A stretch of 22,302 nt of DNA from a virus. Shown here in pieces: positions 19,980 through 22,302 of this stretch; position 1 is the stretch's first letter; each line of letters opens with the position of its first letter. The translations under genes were made by a program, and so were the position numbers. The stretch lies in the IMG/VR virus record IMGVR_UViG_3300032242_002651, positions 1-22,302 of that record; one strand, 5' to 3'. The notes beneath the pieces are model-generated. The model had not been told where the DNA came from. It was given only the letters and a program-made list of their open reading frames with translations, and searched no databases.

Positions 19980-20858
19980 CCAAACATTCTAAAAGGACTA
20001 TACGCAAACATACCTAGCCCTCAGGCTAACACAGGATCATACTATTACGCAACAGACTCAGGAACATACTACCTAGCAGATGGTGATAAATGGATTCAGA
20101 GCACTCCTGATGTTGATAACTCTAGTACTCCTATTAATCAAGATGGCGGATTAGCTGTGCATGTATTGAATACTGAGGATAATTCTGGAGTAACCGGAAC
20201 AATCACAGCTTCAGCCACAACTTTCACAGTAACCACCACAGGCTATTCAACACTGACATTTCAGGCAGTTAAATCTGGCACTCTCAGCGCCGGGTCTATA
20301 AGTGTTTATGGTTCTGTTGACGGCACAACTTTTAGCGTGCTTACATCATATGTTCCTTTAACTTCAGGAAACACAGCATCAACATTCTCAGCAACAAACA
20401 CAATAACTGCAGGGCAAATTGATACTGTAGGGCTAAAAGCTATTCAGTTTGTGGGTTCTAGCTTTTCTGGTGGTGGTAGTGTGGTATTCACGGTTAATCA
20501 GAGTGTGTATGTGTCTAATGTTATGTTGGATAACTCTCTTCCACAGGGTACAAATGTTATTGGCGGTGTTTCAACTCAGGCTGCAAATGTGAGCGTTACA
20601 TTTAGTAACACCACTACATCAGGAACTATAGGCACAGCCACAACATTGTTATCTGCAGGCACAGCAACAAAGTCTTTATCTATCCAGAATACTTCAGCAA
20701 GTGCTACTATTTATGTAGGAACACCAACAACACCATCAACAACTAATAGTATTAATATTGGTCCTGGTGTTGGTTATCAATTCCCAGTGGTACCTACTAA
20801 CGCTTTAAACGTTACTGGATCAGCTGCTAGCGTTCCTTACGTTATCTGGTACGCTTAA
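19977..20858 (+). CDS. Virion surface/fibre-like protein with shared N-terminal module
   Basis: The product has 293 residues. The head (1-44, NILKGLYANIPSPQANTGSY, then YYATDSGTYYLADGDKWIQS) is paralogous to the 16628 protein. The body is Ser/Thr/Gly-rich beta: residues about 55-185 (STLTFQAVKSGTLSAGSISV, YGSVDGTTFSVLTSYVPL) resemble phage fibre or decoration domains, and about 190-293 (TTLLSAGTATKSLSIQNTSA, INIGPGVGYQFPVV) resemble a second small jelly-roll-like domain. Composition and style match the repeat protein at 1-618. A shared head on two proteins suggests both dock at the same virion site. No enzyme motif is seen. Confidence 0.75.
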   Translation: MPNILKGLYANIPSPQANTGSYYYATDSGTYYLADGDKWIQSTPDVDNSSTPINQDGGLAVHVLNTEDNSGVTGTITASATTFTVTTTGYSTLTFQAVKSGTLSAGSISVYGSVDGTTFSVLTSYVPLTSGNTASTFSATNTITAGQIDTVGLKAIQFVGSSFSGGGSVVFTVNQSVYVSNVMLDNSLPQGTNVIGGVSTQAANVSVTFSNTTTSGTIGTATTLLSAGTATKSLSIQNTSASATIYVGTPTTPSTTNSINIGPGVGYQFPVVPTNALNVTGSAASVPYVIWYA

Positions 20859-20875
20859 CCCGGAACCCATAATTT

Positions 20876-21409
20876 ATGGGATTTATTCTTAATGGCGATT
20901 TTCCTGTTAGCGGTGGGTTTATAAAACTCAACGTTAACAACTACGTTAGTGGGTTGTATAAAACCACGTATAGTGGATACTTTAATGACAACCCAGCGTT
21001 CTTTGCGTCAGCTTCAATCACAGCCACGGCAGTAGATTCTACACTTGCTGATGCTAATATTCCTAGTACAACAAGCTATCAATATTTAGGTTATTTTACC
21101 CCAACCACCTCAGAAACATATACCTTCTATGTGACCTCTGATGACGCCGGCTATTTATGGGTTGGGTCTAACGCGCTGTCAGGATTCTCTACATCTAATG
21201 CCACGGTTAATGGTGGTGGTGAACACGGAGCTAATCAATATAGTGGCACAATAGCTCTAACCGCAGGAACAAAATATCCTATAAGAATTCAAGTAGGTAA
21301 TAACGGAGGCCCTGGTTCTTTGGCTACTAGCTTTTCAACTTCTACAATATCAAAAACAAGTACATTCGCAGGCTTGGTGTCGTATAACCCAGCCACTAAC
21401 GGGTTCTAG
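20876..21409 (+). CDS. PA14/GLEYA-like carbohydrate-binding protein
   Basis: The product has 177 residues. After a short head (MGFILNGDFPVSGGFIKLN), residues about 27-155 follow the PA14/GLEYA fold pattern: GLYKTTYSGYFNDNPAFF, then YQYLGYFTPTTSETYTFYVT with SDDAGYLWVG (the Asp-Asp calcium/sugar motif), and TAGTKYPIRIQVGNNGGPGS. PA14-type domains bind glycans in adhesins, so a receptor-binding or decoration role is likely, complementing the LamG protein. The start codon lies inside a small hairpin (CCCATA/TATGGG, 20866-20880) and no Shine-Dalgarno is visible. Confidence 0.8.
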   Translation: MGFILNGDFPVSGGFIKLNVNNYVSGLYKTTYSGYFNDNPAFFASASITATAVDSTLADANIPSTTSYQYLGYFTPTTSETYTFYVTSDDAGYLWVGSNALSGFSTSNATVNGGGEHGANQYSGTIALTAGTKYPIRIQVGNNGGPGSLATSFSTSTISKTSTFAGLVSYNPATNGF

Positions 21410-21447
21410 TGCTATGTTTGAGGTTGTGTAAAACAAAATTTTAAAGT

Positions 21448-21462
21448 ACTATATAAATTTAT
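21448..21462 (+). promoter_or_regulatory. Repeated AT-rich start-site element, copy 2
   Basis: ACTATATAAATTTAT, identical to the element at 19964-19978, ends on the base before the ATG at 21463. It is the only conspicuous sequence in the 53-bp gap after the PA14 gene. Confidence 0.45.
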
Positions 21463-22302
21463 ATGAACACCCTAAAAAGAATATTAGCTGAAAAATTAGG
21501 TATAGAGCTCGCTAACTTTCAAGGCGACTTGTCAAATAGCCTCAAACCCGCACATATCGGTGATGTTAGAGGATTAAACCTTCCTACTAATCGTGAGGAG
21601 CCTAACAGTGTAAAAAGCGCTGCTGATGCAAAACACCCTGGACTCTGGGCAAACATCAGAGCTAAGAGAGCTCGTGGTGGAAAGCCAGCAAAACCAGGAA
21701 GTGAAGCTTATCCTGATAAAAAGAACTGGGATAAGTTAACAAAGAAGCAAGCAGGAGTTTCTCCTAAGATCTATGAACAAATGATGGAAGCGCTCGACAC
21801 GGTTGGTAAAAATGTACCTCATGACATTATTAATGATTTGACCACACCTAGACCTACTATAGCACCTATCAAACCCCTAACAAATGATCTAATGGCTAGG
21901 GAAAGACAAAAAATATTAATAGACAGGCTGTTAAGAAAATCAGGAGGTGAAGGTAGTATTCCTGATGTTGGAGCACCTCACAATAACCATAACAGTGTGA
22001 GTGATGCTATATTAAAAAATCAAGCTGATCCATCACCAGCACTTAGCCACCCATATGAGGATAATACCTTGCATGCATTACCTCCCCCTGGGTATAAACC
22101 AGAGCCGGCAACACCTCAAGTCCCCGTGGGTCCAGGTGGTGAATATGACATAAAAAACACAATGGCTGCTCCTCTAGCGGTAAACAAGCTAGCTATGTAT
22201 ATAGAGGCATTGAACAAGTTAGCAAAGGCTAATGTTGTTATGCACAAAGAAGATAAGAATCCATCAGGTGGATTAACTCAACACGGCAGAGATAAATATA
22301 AC
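21463..22302 (+). CDS. Virion-associated-type protein with GGLT-GRDKYN motif, C-terminus outside window
   Basis: The frame is open for 280 codons to the right edge. The protein starts MNTLKRILAEKLGIELANFQ. Residues 61-85 (HPGLWANIRAKRARGGKPAK) match the GLW-NI-AKR motif common in phage proteins. The middle is Pro-rich and disordered (LPPPGYKPEPATPQVPVGPG), then a helix (LAVNKLAMYIEALNKLAKA). The last residues in view, NPSGGLTQHGRDKYN, match the beginning of the DUF6321-type domain (GGL---GR--Y), whose remainder would lie beyond the window. A virion or head-associated role is suspected from co-occurrence in phages; the biochemical function is unknown. The family name is from memory. Confidence 0.75.
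   Translation, partial: MNTLKRILAEKLGIELANFQGDLSNSLKPAHIGDVRGLNLPTNREEPNSVKSAADAKHPGLWANIRAKRARGGKPAKPGSEAYPDKKNWDKLTKKQAGVSPKIYEQMMEALDTVGKNVPHDIINDLTTPRPTIAPIKPLTNDLMARERQKILIDRLLRKSGGEGSIPDVGAPHNNHNSVSDAILKNQADPSPALSHPYEDNTLHALPPPGYKPEPATPQVPVGPGGEYDIKNTMAAPLAVNKLAMYIEALNKLAKANVVMHKEDKNPSGGLTQHGRDKYN

Noticed and set aside
1-22302. CRISPR array, insertion sequence, integrase or attachment site
   Set aside because: No regularly spaced short repeats, no transposase or integrase-like protein, and no direct repeats at tRNA 3' ends were noticed.

Overview
The window is a stretch of a tailed double-stranded DNA bacteriophage genome, or a prophage or metagenomic phage contig. The support is a likely portal protein, several tail-fibre or adhesin-like proteins, seven tRNA genes, dense stop/start-overlapping genes, and many tiny genes with no recognisable family. 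No bacterial housekeeping gene is visible. The DNA is AT-rich with heavy use of AUA, UUA and AGA codons. Most start codons lack a clear Shine-Dalgarno and several follow A-rich leaders, which would fit a Bacteroidota host. The recognisable promoters, however, look like ordinary sigma70 sites (TTGACA or an extended -10), so the host stays open.

Layout. Bases 1-4016 are a leftward structural module: a repeat-bearing fibre-like protein (cut by the window edge), a short fibre protein, a small cysteine protein, the portal with a zinc-ribbon insertion, a 55-residue protein and a 197-residue protein. They probably share a promoter at 4041-4068. From 4083 everything runs rightward. First come a virion-like protein, a degenerate HNH-type protein and a large metallophosphoesterase closed by a terminator (4083-6740). 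Bases 6778-9685 hold seven tRNA genes in three groups, mixed with a second phosphoesterase and overlapping small genes, some membrane-spanning. Next are a UV damage endonuclease (uvsE) and small unknown genes (9717-11604). A GC-rich structured RNA candidate with its own promoter lies at 11590-11797. Bases 11819-14053 carry tiny genes in short units, bounded by hairpin terminators and a recurring extended -10 promoter. Bases 14127-22302 are a second structural module: an 828-residue Gly/Ala- and Pro/Gln-rich protein, two proteins sharing an N-terminal module, a double-LamG spike-like protein, a PA14-like protein and a likely virion protein cut by the right edge.

How it may work together. The tRNAs read codons this DNA favours (AUA, UUA, AGA, AAA, GAA), so they probably supplement the host pool. 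uvsE would repair UV-damaged phage DNA. The LamG, PA14 and fibre-like proteins plausibly form the host-recognition apparatus on virions built around the portal. The phosphoesterases have intact metal-binding motifs but unknown substrates.

Most worth a second look: the pseudoknotted RNA candidate at 11623-11797, whose first helix starts where its promoter predicts transcription to begin; and a pair of tRNAs in which the class II body carries a UAU anticodon while the UAA anticodon sits on a class I body.
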